Below, piece by piece: positions 31,144 through 39,063 of a DNA stretch of 64,000 nt. The notes below the pieces were generated by a model, which was given only the letters and a program-made list of their open reading frames with translations, searched no databases and was not told the origin of the DNA. Source of the stretch: Streptomyces fragilis (lineage in GTDB: Bacteria; Actinomycetota; Actinomycetes; Streptomycetales; Streptomycetaceae). Every line of letters begins with the position of its first letter. Positions within the stretch are counted from its first letter, which is position 1. Made by a program: the position numbers and the translations under genes. The stretch spans positions 186,001 through 250,000 of the forward strand of contig NZ_BEVZ01000003.1 of NCBI RefSeq assembly GCF_003112515.1, read 5' to 3'.

Positions 31144-31464
31144 TTAGTCCTCCAATCCTGGCACCACTACTACGCGCAATGGTGTTGTGTAATCCGCTCC
31201 TGAGCCTGCCGATAGCTTGACGGCTAGTCGGTAATCCCCAGGAACATCGAATAGTGAAGTAGCGGGCCACGTAAACGTAACCTTGCCATTCACCTCATCC
31301 GTGATTGTTGCTGTTCCTCCGGTGCGGGTAACACCATCAGGGCCGACTAGAAGCAAAGCAGCGTCGGTATAGGCAGACAAGTCACGGGTATTGCCACTCT
31401 CATCCTGAACAAGAATGAGAACAGGCTCAACCGGGATTTGCCCGGTTACATAAGTCAGGCTCAT
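31144..31464 (-). CDS. BppU-N/Ig-like virion protein
   Basis: The 106-residue beta-rich protein (VEPVLILVQDESGNTRDLS, then ATITDEVNGKVTFTWPATSLFDVPGDYRL) resembles the N-terminal domain of phage BppU-like proteins, a beta-sandwich often fused to fibres or found alone in head operons. Here there is no fibre part, so it may decorate the head or the neck. Its ATG overlaps the previous stop as TAATG. The assignment is by sequence pattern only. Confidence 0.55.
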   Translation of the reverse strand: MSLTYVTGQIPVEPVLILVQDESGNTRDLSAYTDAALLLVGPDGVTRTGGTATITDEVNGKVTFTWPATSLFDVPGDYRLAVKLSAGSGADYTTPLRVVVVPGLED

Positions 31465-31748
31465 TAACCTTCAATCTCCGTTCGTAGAATCTTCCTCGGT
31501 AGCTCTAGTGGAATCTCATTAGAACCAAGGGTGAGGATTACCCTTTTGCGAGCAAGCGTCATGACTAGCTCTGTGTATGAGGTAACGGCCACAGGCGTCC
31601 GTGTGACGCTCCAACCCAACCCCCGGCCGATTGCCTTGCCGGATGCGACAGAGACGCTCACAGGGGCACTGGGGGCCGTTCCTGGGGCACGGCTGACAGA
31701 CCAGCCGCTACCGCGTGCCGTTGCCCTACCGGCTGCAATGCTCACCAT
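31464..31748 (-). CDS. Small protein with two internal ~30-residue repeats
   Basis: The 94-residue protein contains two similar units: SIAAGRATARGSGWSVSRAPG (about residues 3-23) and SVASGKAIGRGLGWSVTRTP (about 33-52), followed by a non-repeat tail (VILTLGSNEIPLELP). The family is unknown. Its start overlaps the decoration-like gene stop as TAATG, and it lies among head genes, so a minor virion or adhesion-like role is possible. Confidence 0.55.
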   Translation of the reverse strand: MVSIAAGRATARGSGWSVSRAPGTAPSAPVSVSVASGKAIGRGLGWSVTRTPVAVTSYTELVMTLARKRVILTLGSNEIPLELPRKILRTEIEG

Positions 31749-32212
31749 TAGGAAACCTCAATCTCGAACATTCCTGAGCCGGAAATGAAGTTTCCTGAAT
31801 CCTCATCCTGTTCAAAGTAAGAAAACTGGATTCCGAAATCCTCATTGGCAAGGCTAAGAGTCTGCCCCAAATCGACATAGCCAATAAGAGGCTTTCCGGT
31901 TGCAGTGTCGTCATAGACAACGGCATAGCGAACATTAGCCGTAAGGCCCGGCCAAGTTACATCATCGGCATCAATCTTGAACTTGCCTGAGCTATAGGTA
32001 AGCGTCTTACCGGTAAGGGTAATGCCGCCTGCCGTATATCCCGCGCCTGAAACCTCATAAGGGCTAACGGTTGACCATGCACCTTGAGTGTTGCGATTAG
32101 GCGTATAGCCCGAACCAATCAAAGCAACCTTGATTGTGTCGGACGTGAAATTAATCTGTCCGTTGAACGCCTTAGCGAACAAAGAACCGTAGAAATAAGT
32201 AGGTAGTGCCAT
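31748..32212 (-). CDS. Putative capsid decoration / minor structural protein
   Basis: The 154-residue protein (LFAKAFNGQINFTSDTIKVALIGSGYTPN, then YEVSGAGYTAGG and TANVRYAVVYDD) belongs to a phage structural protein family common near the capsid gene of actinobacterial and other phages. AAGGAG lies 7 nt before ATG 32212. It is the first gene after the major capsid gene, the usual place for a decoration protein. Experimental role in this group is not known to me. Confidence 0.6.
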   Translation of the reverse strand: MALPTYFYGSLFAKAFNGQINFTSDTIKVALIGSGYTPNRNTQGAWSTVSPYEVSGAGYTAGGITLTGKTLTYSSGKFKIDADDVTWPGLTANVRYAVVYDDTATGKPLIGYVDLGQTLSLANEDFGIQFSYFEQDEDSGNFISGSGMFEIEVS

Positions 32213-32286
32213 TTTCAAACTCCTTTCATGACAGAAGGGGCCAGGGCCGAAACCCTAGCCCCCTCAATCGGAACCAATCCTAAGGA

Positions 32287-33159
32287 TTAGGCTCCAGCCG
32301 TTACCTCAAGGATTCCGAATGCCTCAGGACGCGCAACAGCGAATCCACGACGGGCACGAACCTTAAGAATCTTTCCGTCACGACGGAACTCATCTCCGAC
32401 AAGAGACTCAGGACCGGAACGAACACCTAGAAGCAGGTGCTGTCGATTACCGACAACAAGCAGCGGATTACCGGTAGGGGCATCCGTGACAGTCGTAGAA
32501 GTCTTGAGACCGTATGAGAAATTCACGTCGAATCCGAACAGAGTTGCAGGAGTAGCGGAAGTACCCTCAACAAAGATTGGATTGCCGTTGTCGTCAAGGA
32601 TTCCACGGAATGCGGCCTTGAATGATGGGTGAGCCATTACAACGGTGTCCGCGTCATTCGCGTAATCCGAACCCTCGTAAAGTGCCAGAGTGTCTGACAG
32701 CTTGGCATAAGTCACCGCACCGGCAGTCGCAATCTTCTGGCCGGAACCAGCAGCCTTGTAAAGGGAAGTGAACGGAACGGTGGTGCCATTCTCGGTACCC
32801 GTGCAAGCAATTGCAGCGTTGTCTAGCTCACGCGCATAAGAGACTGCCCACTCGGCCTGATAAGCCGAGATAACGTTTGCCACAGCGTCCTGTAGGTCTT
32901 CCTCAGCAATGGTGAAGGTCTTACCGAACTTCACCGCGTCAAGGATTACATTGTCTAGGACCGGCTCAGCGTCGGTGTAAAGGTCAGTCTTCTCAACAAC
33001 GTCAACGCCAAAGCGACCCATGCGAGGAACCTTGATGGTGTCCGAACGCATTGTGATTCGACGCGCTACCGCCTCAACGACGGAATTCTGATTGACGCGG
33101 GTAATTACCTCAGAGCCATACTCCTCAGGTACCCAATCGTCTGCATTAACAAAAGCCAT
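32287..33159 (-). CDS. Major capsid protein, HK97 fold
   Basis: The 290-residue protein shows the HK97-type layout: an N-terminal arm, the extended loop region (TDAEPVLDNVILDAVKFGKTFTIAEEDL), the P-domain helix (VANVISAYQAEWAVSYARELDNAA) and the A-domain (VVMAHPSFKAAFRGILDDNGNPIF). It lacks a long N-terminal delta domain, in line with the separate scaffold gene just upstream. It would build the shell of the satellite's own head. Two hairpins lie in the 142-bp gap before it. Confidence 0.85.
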   Translation of the reverse strand: MAFVNADDWVPEEYGSEVITRVNQNSVVEAVARRITMRSDTIKVPRMGRFGVDVVEKTDLYTDAEPVLDNVILDAVKFGKTFTIAEEDLQDAVANVISAYQAEWAVSYARELDNAAIACTGTENGTTVPFTSLYKAAGSGQKIATAGAVTYAKLSDTLALYEGSDYANDADTVVMAHPSFKAAFRGILDDNGNPIFVEGTSATPATLFGFDVNFSYGLKTSTTVTDAPTGNPLLVVGNRQHLLLGVRSGPESLVGDEFRRDGKILKVRARRGFAVARPEAFGILEVTAGA

Positions 33160-33195
33160 TTTCTTTTATTCTCCAGTTATGTATTTAGTTGTCCG

Positions 33196-33294
33196 GAACA
33201 CCCGCAAGGGGATATCCCGTAGGTGTTCACAGACACCTAATTCAGTTGTTATTCAATTGTCACCTGAATTCCCAGGCCGGCTGGTTTATTCAGG
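33196..33294 (-). other. Two hairpins between scaffold and capsid genes
   Basis: Stem 1 pairs 33196-33202 with 33222-33228 and encloses the palindrome GGGATATCCC. Stem 2 pairs 33263-33269 with 33288-33294 and CCAG (33272-33275) with CTGG (33281-33284). They occupy the only sizeable gap in the head operon, just upstream of the gene needed in highest amount. Processing or stabilising roles are plausible; no U-run marks them as terminators. Confidence 0.5.
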
Positions 33295-33301
33295 AATTCT
33301 T

Positions 33302-33697
33302 TTAATTGCCGAAAAGCTGTTCGGCTAGCACATCAGCGGAAGTCTTAGAAGGACGTGCTTCCCGCTTATCTGCGGCGTCCGCTCCACCTGAAATCTTCTT
33401 TGCCTCTCCGAATAGCTCCGGAAGGTCTTCCTTCAAAGTGTCTAGCTGTTCCGTAAGTCCCTCAATCTCTCCGGCCTCCGTCACGCGAAGCTCTGACATA
33501 TTGAGATACTTGGCAACCTTGGGGTTGCTTAGACCAGCCTGAGAGAGTGCCTTTTCGGTTGCTAGGCGTACTGCCACGTTCCGAAATGTGTCCCGCTTCT
33601 CTCGATGCTTTAGAGCCTCCGCATTGGCCTTGTTTAGGGCCGCCTGCATTGCCTCAATGTCGTTTGGTCGTTCCTGGTTTTCCTGGTTGTCCGTCAC
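33302..33697 (-). CDS. Phage scaffolding protein
   Basis: The 131-residue, highly charged, helical protein has a coiled-coil N-terminal part (EAMQAALNKANAEALKHREK), the GP20-like LATEKALSQAGLSNPKVAKYLNM segment and a flexible C-terminus, all typical of small scaffold proteins encoded between portal and capsid. It starts at GTG 33697, overlapping the stop of the 35-residue gene before it (GTGA). No protease domain is visible. Confidence 0.75.
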   Translation of the reverse strand: MTDNQENQERPNDIEAMQAALNKANAEALKHREKRDTFRNVAVRLATEKALSQAGLSNPKVAKYLNMSELRVTEAGEIEGLTEQLDTLKEDLPELFGEAKKISGGADAADKREARPSKTSADVLAEQLFGN

Positions 33698-33801
33698 TTG
33701 TTGATTCCTCCGTCTCGTGAGTTGTAGTTGTGTCGGTTCCTTTGTCTCTTCTCCAGGGCCTCAATCAAGGCCCGGAAGAGTTGGCGAATTTCTTCGGTCA
33801 T
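33694..33801 (-). CDS. 35-residue ORF coupled to portal and scaffold
   Basis: ATG 33801 overlaps the portal stop (ATGA) and its TGA overlaps the scaffold start (GTGA). The peptide (MTEEIRQLFRALIEALEKRQ, then a polar tail) is an amphipathic charged helix. GGAGG inside it serves as the scaffold ribosome site. Double coupling suggests it is translated, if only to carry ribosomes to the scaffold start; a small head-assembly factor is possible. Confidence 0.6.
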   Translation of the reverse strand: MTEEIRQLFRALIEALEKRQRNRHNYNSRDGGINK

Positions 33802-35198
33802 GCCGCCTGTTCGTACGGGTTATCCGGAACCCCCGTCGTGTCCTTAGGCTGCACATTGTGCGATTCTGATTCACCCGGCAGCTCGTTGCCTGCCTGAATC
33901 TGTGCCGATTCCTTCTCAGCCATCCATGTCTTGACTAGAGCCGCGTCATATCCCATTTCTGCGGCGACCTGCTCAAGAGGAATGCCAATCTGAATCTTCT
34001 TATAGGCAATCTCCATTGCCTCCTTAGTGTCGAAAGTCTCTACAGGCTTCCAATGCACCTGTACGTCTTCCTTAAATCCCCCGGCCTTGAGGATGAATGT
34101 AAAGACTTCCCGCCATGTTGACCCAAAGGACAACTGACGATTTCGAACCTTCTTCACTAGTGGTGCCTCTGCCGTTCTAAGGGCTTCACCGGATGGGATA
34201 TTGCCGGTTGGCTCAAAGTAATGCAGTGGCGTTGATGTGGTTGAAGCCATCGCGCGTACATAAGCCTTGAAAGGCTCAAGGAACGTGTTCGGGTCAGCAA
34301 CCTTGAATTGCCCGACTTCCTTGATTCCTTGGAAGATAGCCATTTCGCCAGGGCTGTTGTTGGCACTGATTGACTCATTGCCTGAATCAAAGTCCGCCGA
34401 CTCTGATGAACCCTCAGCAGCAAGGGCGTAACGCTGTGGGAAGCTATGGAAGTCATTGGCAGCCATCTGGCCGACCATGAGCTTATTGATAGCGTCCTGA
34501 GCACCGTAAGCGCCTAGATGCTCTGGCTTGCCCTTTGGCCTCTCCGTCCGGAAATGGAATACCGGAAGTTCTCCTAGGTTGTGCTTCATAACTCCATTGC
34601 TATCCGTGAAATCATCCACGAAAGGAAGGAAGTCAGAATCCTTAGGAGTGTGCGGAAGCTTTTCCGCACGGCTGATGTACTTCTCAATCCTGTCTGAGTA
34701 GTACAGATTGACTCGTGTGCGAGTCTTAACGGCGTTCTTCTCATGGATGCTGATTTCCCACACCTTTGCGGCACAACGCTTTAGGCGGGGGTTTTCCTCA
34801 TCGTAGAGAACAACCGTTGTCTTTGGGGAGTTGTAGTGAACCTGTAGGGTATCGCCCTCAGGCCAAACAATGAGATAGGCGTCACCATAAATAAGGGCTC
34901 TCTTGTGAATCTCCCCGGTCTCTAGGACCAATTCATTAGATGCCCAAACCCTATCGAGATAGCTGCCAGCCTCAGGACTAACGGCAGACACAGAAGCAAT
35001 CTCTAGGCGGTTATTCACCGTATCTACGGGTGTTGCTGCGAAGTTGAGTCGGAAGCGATTGCCCGTCCGGTGCAAAGCACGACTCATAGCCACAGAGGTA
35101 AATACCTCTTCGGCCGTTCCTTCGTAATACTCTTCTGCGGTTGTGTATTCGTTTCTCCTGTCCAGGATTTCGTTAACCGCGATGGTTAGGTCTGTCAT
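33798..35198 (-). CDS. Phage portal protein, SPP1 Gp6-like
   Basis: The 466-residue protein has the SPP1-type portal pattern: YYEGTAEEVFTSVAMSRALHRTGNRFRLNFAATPVD with conserved VDTVNNRLEI, KRALIYGDAYLIVWPEGD in the wing, and the long stem/crown helices (SGEALRTAEAPLVKKVRNRQLSFGSTWREV) towards the C-terminus. It forms the dodecameric DNA gate of the head. The C-terminal tail after residue 430 is Pro/Gln/Glu-rich. It is coupled to the 35-residue gene by ATGA. Confidence 0.85.
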   Translation of the reverse strand: MTDLTIAVNEILDRRNEYTTAEEYYEGTAEEVFTSVAMSRALHRTGNRFRLNFAATPVDTVNNRLEIASVSAVSPEAGSYLDRVWASNELVLETGEIHKRALIYGDAYLIVWPEGDTLQVHYNSPKTTVVLYDEENPRLKRCAAKVWEISIHEKNAVKTRTRVNLYYSDRIEKYISRAEKLPHTPKDSDFLPFVDDFTDSNGVMKHNLGELPVFHFRTERPKGKPEHLGAYGAQDAINKLMVGQMAANDFHSFPQRYALAAEGSSESADFDSGNESISANNSPGEMAIFQGIKEVGQFKVADPNTFLEPFKAYVRAMASTTSTPLHYFEPTGNIPSGEALRTAEAPLVKKVRNRQLSFGSTWREVFTFILKAGGFKEDVQVHWKPVETFDTKEAMEIAYKKIQIGIPLEQVAAEMGYDAALVKTWMAEKESAQIQAGNELPGESESHNVQPKDTTGVPDNPYEQAA

Positions 35199-35214
35199 TT
35201 CTTTGTGTAATCCA

Positions 35215-35230
35215 ACTCCTTATAAGGAGT
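35215..35230. promoter_or_regulatory. 16-bp perfect palindrome upstream of portal
   Basis: ACTCCTTATAAGGAGT is a perfect palindrome 17 nt before the portal start, in the 119-bp gap after the large terminase gene. It may be a protein-binding site or an RNA hairpin that hides an AAGGAG sequence. Confidence 0.4.
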
Positions 35231-35317
35231 ATATCAGAATTCCTTTCTAATTCATAATTGATTGGCGAGCCGGCCTGACTTATTCATAAACAATTCCAGG
35301 CCGAACTCAATTCATTC

Positions 35318-36985
35318 TCAGACGTAGCTCTGAGACTTAATGCTTGGCTGTACTTGAGGCTTTCCAAGGAAGTACAGAACCCCCGAACAAACGGCATCCA
35401 CAACGTCGTCATGGGTGACGCGAGGAAAGGCGTACATCTGTGTTTGCAGGGTGTCAAAGAACCCTGTATGCCAAACCTTGCCCTTCTGGTAGAAGTCAAG
35501 AGCGTGAGTTGCCCTTACCTCTTTCGCTCCGACAGCTCGTTCTAGTCGGAGCTTTGCCGGAATCCCGTCAAAGACAGACTTCCAGACGTCTCCACCCTGG
35601 TTGGACTCAACTAGGACCACCTTGGCCCCGTACGCCTTACAGAGGGTTGTCACAAGGTCCCGTAGCTCAGGGCCAGGGGAAATCTTGTGCTGTTCCGCGT
35701 AACGCACGTAGATGCGTCCGTCGTCCTTGCCGTTCTCATCCAAGCCTCTGGACTCAATGGCAATACCGGTGTAGTCGCTTCGCTTCTTAGTCGTGACAGC
35801 AGGGTCAACAATCAGAAGCGTGTTTCCATAACCCCCGACAGGCTCACCAATGCGAATATCCGTGTCCTGCCAATAGGCAGCATCAAGAGACACAGGGCGA
35901 TTCATTAGGTTCATTGCAAAGCTGCGAGTGTGCCTAATGCTGTTGAGGTAATCCATTGACCAGAACTCAGGCCAAAGGGAGCGTTCCCTATCACCATCCT
36001 TGAGAATGACAGGGAAGTAATGAACCTTGATGTTCTCATCAATGACCCATCTAAGGTCAGGGTCTAGGGCTTCATAGAAATCAGGGTCCGAATTTCTCAA
36101 ATTTTCTGTATTTGAATTGGGTGTAGATATAGGCAAATTCGAATTGAATTCATTAGTACCGCTTTTAAGAACGCCTCCAAAATTGCCAGGAAAATCAATC
36201 GATTCAGATTCCTTCCATTCCCGCTCTTTCTCTTCAACCATTCTCATTTGGTCAATGATGCTGCCGGGCATTGTTGTTGTTCCTGCAAAGCAAACCCGTG
36301 CATAGATGTTCATTGGCAGAATGGCATTGAGAACAGTTCCCCTACGCTTAATTGCCTCATTCTCTGAGTAGTTAGCCTCACCCGGTTCAATGTCATCGAA
36401 CAAGATAAGGTCTGGTCTTTGCTTATTAATCTTTAGGCCAAGGGTCTTTGAATCAGCACCCTTAGCAACAAAGGCAAACCCGTTAGCCTGCCGGATTTGG
36501 TCACGAGACTGAGCAATAGCTGTGTTCTTCCTCTTGCCAAGCAAAGGAGTACACAGGTCAGGGAAGTCCTTGCCTAGTGCTTCATTGGTGTCTAGCTCAT
36601 CCTTAAAGGTCTGTAGGTGTTCCTCTGCCTGTCCTGCTGAGTCAGCAAAGGCAGCAACGAACCTGATGTGTCCGTGAGCCGCACCCCACATAGGCAAGAT
36701 GAGAAAGAGCCACGTACTCTTGCCACCATTTCTAGGGGCAATGAATGCGTCTCTTGATTCTCGTTCCTTAGTGATTGGCTTAGCCCATGTCTTTGCGTAT
36801 TCAGCTAGAGCCAAATGGAATTCACTAAGGGTCATCTCTCCGGTATCACTCGTAACGTGATGAAGCAGATAGATAACCGCAAACAAAAGAGGATTGTTCT
36901 TTGTCTGTCTAATCCTGCCCTCTTGAGTTAGAAGGTCCTGCTTTACCTCCATTGGTAGTGATGCCATGTATTCATAAATCTTCAT
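35318..36985 (-). CDS. Terminase large subunit
   Basis: The 555-residue packaging motor has a Walker A motif (APRNGGKST, Lys89), a Walker B motif (PDLILFDDIE, about residues 190-200) and a C-terminal RNase H-like nuclease beginning LLIVDPAVTTKK near residue 390. It cuts and pumps DNA into the prohead through the portal. Length and motifs are complete. A satellite with its own large terminase packages its own genome instead of redirecting that of the helper. Confidence 0.9.
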   Translation of the reverse strand: MKIYEYMASLPMEVKQDLLTQEGRIRQTKNNPLLFAVIYLLHHVTSDTGEMTLSEFHLALAEYAKTWAKPITKERESRDAFIAPRNGGKSTWLFLILPMWGAAHGHIRFVAAFADSAGQAEEHLQTFKDELDTNEALGKDFPDLCTPLLGKRKNTAIAQSRDQIRQANGFAFVAKGADSKTLGLKINKQRPDLILFDDIEPGEANYSENEAIKRRGTVLNAILPMNIYARVCFAGTTTMPGSIIDQMRMVEEKEREWKESESIDFPGNFGGVLKSGTNEFNSNLPISTPNSNTENLRNSDPDFYEALDPDLRWVIDENIKVHYFPVILKDGDRERSLWPEFWSMDYLNSIRHTRSFAMNLMNRPVSLDAAYWQDTDIRIGEPVGGYGNTLLIVDPAVTTKKRSDYTGIAIESRGLDENGKDDGRIYVRYAEQHKISPGPELRDLVTTLCKAYGAKVVLVESNQGGDVWKSVFDGIPAKLRLERAVGAKEVRATHALDFYQKGKVWHTGFFDTLQTQMYAFPRVTHDDVVDAVCSGVLYFLGKPQVQPSIKSQSYV

Positions 36986-37180
36986 AGTCTTTGTCCTGTT
37001 ATGTTCCCTTCTCAGTAAACCCGCTGGTCAATGGCGTATGTGCATGAGTTGCACGCCAACTTCACCCCTGCTTGCCGACACAGGGCTTTGTATCAACGTT
37101 TGTACCAATACCCCAGAGGCCGGCAATTCCCCTGCTACAAAGCGTGGTACAGAGATTGGCTGTACGCCTGTCTCAGAGGG

Positions 37181-37666
37181 TCAGATACCTTCCGGGGCTC
37201 CCAGTCCAGTGACCTTCTGTTCGGCCGCCTGAAACGCCTTGGAAAGGTTCTCGATAGCCTTGTCTGTCTCTGATGGCTGCTCGGTGCCGTTGCGGCTGGT
37301 TGCCTTGCCCTGAATCAGGTTCATTGTCTGAACTGCCTTGTTCACGGCTTCTGCTGTCTTCTTAAGCTCATCACCCGTAATGTCTGGCCTTTCGTTAACA
37401 ATCTCCATTCCTCTATCAATGATGTCTTGCATGGCGATTAGTAGTTCTTCCTCCCGATACCACTGGTTAAAGGCGGAAGACTTCTGCTTTAGTTCGGAAA
37501 GGGCAATCTCTACCCCGAATTCCTTTGACCATGAGTTTGCGGTACTCCAACTGTTTGGATACCCAAGCTCACGCCTTGCCCGGCTATGTCCGATTAGGCT
37601 TGCCTTTTCGAGATATGCGAGCTTTTCCTCTTCTGTGTATTTACGCTGATTCATATTTTTTTGCAT
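37181..37666 (-). CDS. Putative terminase small subunit
   Basis: The 161-residue protein has an N-terminal HTH-like segment (TEEEKLAYLEKASLIGHSRARRELGYPNSWSTANSWSKEFG), a helical oligomerisation region and an acidic C-terminal tail, as in phage small terminases that recognise the packaging site. It lies directly before the large subunit on the same strand, though 195 nt away. ATG 37666 or ATG 37654 may be the start; no strong ribosome site is seen. Confidence 0.65.
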   Translation of the reverse strand: MQKNMNQRKYTEEEKLAYLEKASLIGHSRARRELGYPNSWSTANSWSKEFGVEIALSELKQKSSAFNQWYREEELLIAMQDIIDRGMEIVNERPDITGDELKKTAEAVNKAVQTMNLIQGKATSRNGTEQPSETDKAIENLSKAFQAAEQKVTGLGAPEGI

Positions 37667-37735
37667 TTACGAATACGCGAGACCCTGGTATTACGTCTAT
37701 AAAGCTATTTCTAAGCCCTGTTTACGAAGCTATTT

Positions 37736-37918
37736 CTAACTACCCATTGTCTCAAGCCAAAGAAGAGTCTTGATGATTCTTCCTACAGCCGTAGGGCTAG
37801 CGTCTAGTTCTTTAGCTACCTTCTTTGGGTTCAGCTTCTCGCCTGTTCGTATCCTTTCTTTTAAGTTGTCTATCTCAGACATCAATAGTTGTCTGTCTGA
37901 TTCTCTTGGGCCTGTCAT
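37736..37918 (-). CDS. Small HTH protein
   Basis: A 60-residue protein with KKVAKELDASPTAVGRIIKTLLWLE as a helix-turn-helix-like segment and a charged N-terminal helix (LLMSEIDNLKERIRTGEKLN). It could be a regulator of the packaging genes or a partner of the small terminase. The family is not recognised. It starts at ATG 37918. Confidence 0.55.
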   Translation of the reverse strand: MTGPRESDRQLLMSEIDNLKERIRTGEKLNPKKVAKELDASPTAVGRIIKTLLWLETMGS

Positions 37919-37994
37919 TGTCTCCTCTCAAACCCGCCGTTTTTCTTCAATTTCAACTAGTTACCGAGTCACCTTAATAGCTCGGTATAAGAAA

Positions 37995-38051
37995 GCCCCA
38001 GCGACTTTGAGGAGAGTAATACAGCCTAGCCGTAAACGATTTCGCTGGGGC
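37995..38051. other. Inverted repeat in the 222-bp gap before the HTH gene
   Basis: A perfect 10-bp pair (GCCCCAGCGA at 37995-38004, its complement at 38042-38051) encloses 37 nt. The gap 37919-38140 has no ORF that makes sense. It could be the 3' structure of the HNH transcript or a packaging-site element near the terminase genes. Confidence 0.4.
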
Positions 38052-38140
38052 CTTCTAGCAATTAGGAGAAGTGCACAACCAAGAATGAGAACAAGTCTTT
38101 GTTGCCTACCTTTTCATTATAGGGGAATTGCTCTCCTAAA

Positions 38141-38335
38141 TCAACTTCCCGACTTCTTTTTCCAATACCGGGCCTTTTGATACTCCCGGTCATGTTCTCT
38201 ATTCTTCTTCTTCCAATCCTTCTGGTACTTACCTTGGCAAGAACGACACATACCCTGCAATCTGTCTCGGGTAGCAGGATGCTTATTGAACTCCTTATCG
38301 TCCTTTGTCTTCTTGCATTCACTGCATTTCTTCAT
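38141..38335 (-). CDS. Short Cys-rich HNH/endonuclease VII-like protein
   Basis: The 64-residue basic protein has CSECKK and MCRSCQGKYQKDWKKKN, i.e. two CxxC pairs about 25 residues apart, followed by Lys/Arg/Tyr-rich helix. This is the N-terminal zinc part of recombination endonuclease VII/HNH proteins. The usual HxxD/HNH catalytic stretch is not present, so it may be a zinc-only relic or a DNA-binding form. Phage and cf-PICI packaging blocks often have an HNH gene next to the terminase genes. Confidence 0.6.
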   Translation of the reverse strand: MKKCSECKKTKDDKEFNKHPATRDRLQGMCRSCQGKYQKDWKKKNREHDREYQKARYWKKKSGS

Positions 38336-38408
38336 CTGTCTATCTCAATGTTTGTTGAGACATCCTTTCTTGTGTTGGGAAACCCGCCCGAAAACCGGGC
38401 GGGGGCTC

Positions 38409-38726
38409 TTACTCAAACATACGGCTGATGGTGCGGTGAATGGTGTTGATGGGTACCTCATAGCCCTTGCTCTGTGAGACAAGCTCTCGGATTGTCTCTC
38501 TATTGGTAACCCCAGTAATCCAGAGGGCGCGAACCATCTTGCTGATGCTTTGGTTTGGGTCAAGGTGAGGGCGTGTCTTCCTGGTTGGTACCGGCTTCTC
38601 ATCACTCAGTACCGCAAAGCCAACCCCGGCCTTTCCCGCAAGGTATGAGAGGTTAATGGCATCCTGCTTAGAGCCAACCTCAATGAAGATGAATGAACCA
38701 TCCCCGTCTGTAATTCTTGTGCGCAT
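38409..38726 (-). CDS. Hypothetical protein with C-terminal HTH
   Basis: The 105-residue protein has a beta-rich N-terminal half (GSFIFIEVGSKQDAINLSYLAGKAGVGFAVLSD) and a C-terminal helix-turn-helix-like part (ISKMVRALWITGVTNRETIRELV ... PINTIHRTISRMFE). It is probably a small DNA-binding regulator. No homologue can be named. It lies 11 nt after the stop of the zinc-binding gene upstream in the leftward operon. Confidence 0.55.
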   Translation of the reverse strand: MRTRITDGDGSFIFIEVGSKQDAINLSYLAGKAGVGFAVLSDEKPVPTRKTRPHLDPNQSISKMVRALWITGVTNRETIRELVSQSKGYEVPINTIHRTISRMFE

Positions 38727-38737
38727 TTCTTACTCCT

Positions 38738-39025
38738 TTAGTCGCTTTCCTTAACGCTCATGCCGATTCGTTCAAACAAATCCCACACTTGCCCCCAGTC
38801 GTAGTACAGAGAGTTAGCTCTATCTAGAGCCTTGTAACCAATCGACTGGCATTCCGAACAAGAGAAGCGCTTATCTCTTGTTCCGTCCTTCTTTCGTCGT
38901 GCGTTTGGGTGCTTACACTCGCCGTTAGTCTCGATGCTCTCAATGAGCCGTTGGCACCTCTCGTTCTCTCGGTAAGCCTTGGCAGCCTCAATCCATTCAT
39001 TGTTTAGTGCATCCCTGTTCAGCAT
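38738..39025 (-). CDS. Small zinc-ribbon-like hypothetical protein
   Basis: The 95-residue protein contains CKHPNARRKKDGTRDKRFSC-SEC, a C...H...CxxC arrangement that suggests a zinc site, between two charged helices. The ending (WGQVWDLFERIGMSVKESD) is helical. The function is unknown; it is part of the early section of the leftward operon. Confidence 0.5.
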   Translation of the reverse strand: MLNRDALNNEWIEAAKAYRENERCQRLIESIETNGECKHPNARRKKDGTRDKRFSCSECQSIGYKALDRANSLYYDWGQVWDLFERIGMSVKESD

Positions 39026-39063
39026 TCTTGTTGTTCTCCTAATCTATTAGCGTGTAGTTCGAT

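Noticed and set aside
37031-37273. Plus-strand ORF between the terminase genes
   Set aside because: It overlaps the small terminase gene in antisense, has no ribosome site and is alone in its direction in the leftward operon.
38062-38322. Alternative-frame ORF over the HNH-like gene
   Set aside because: The frame with the two CxxC pairs (38141-38335) is the coherent one; this frame has no start signal or motif. It is kept only as a frameshift check.
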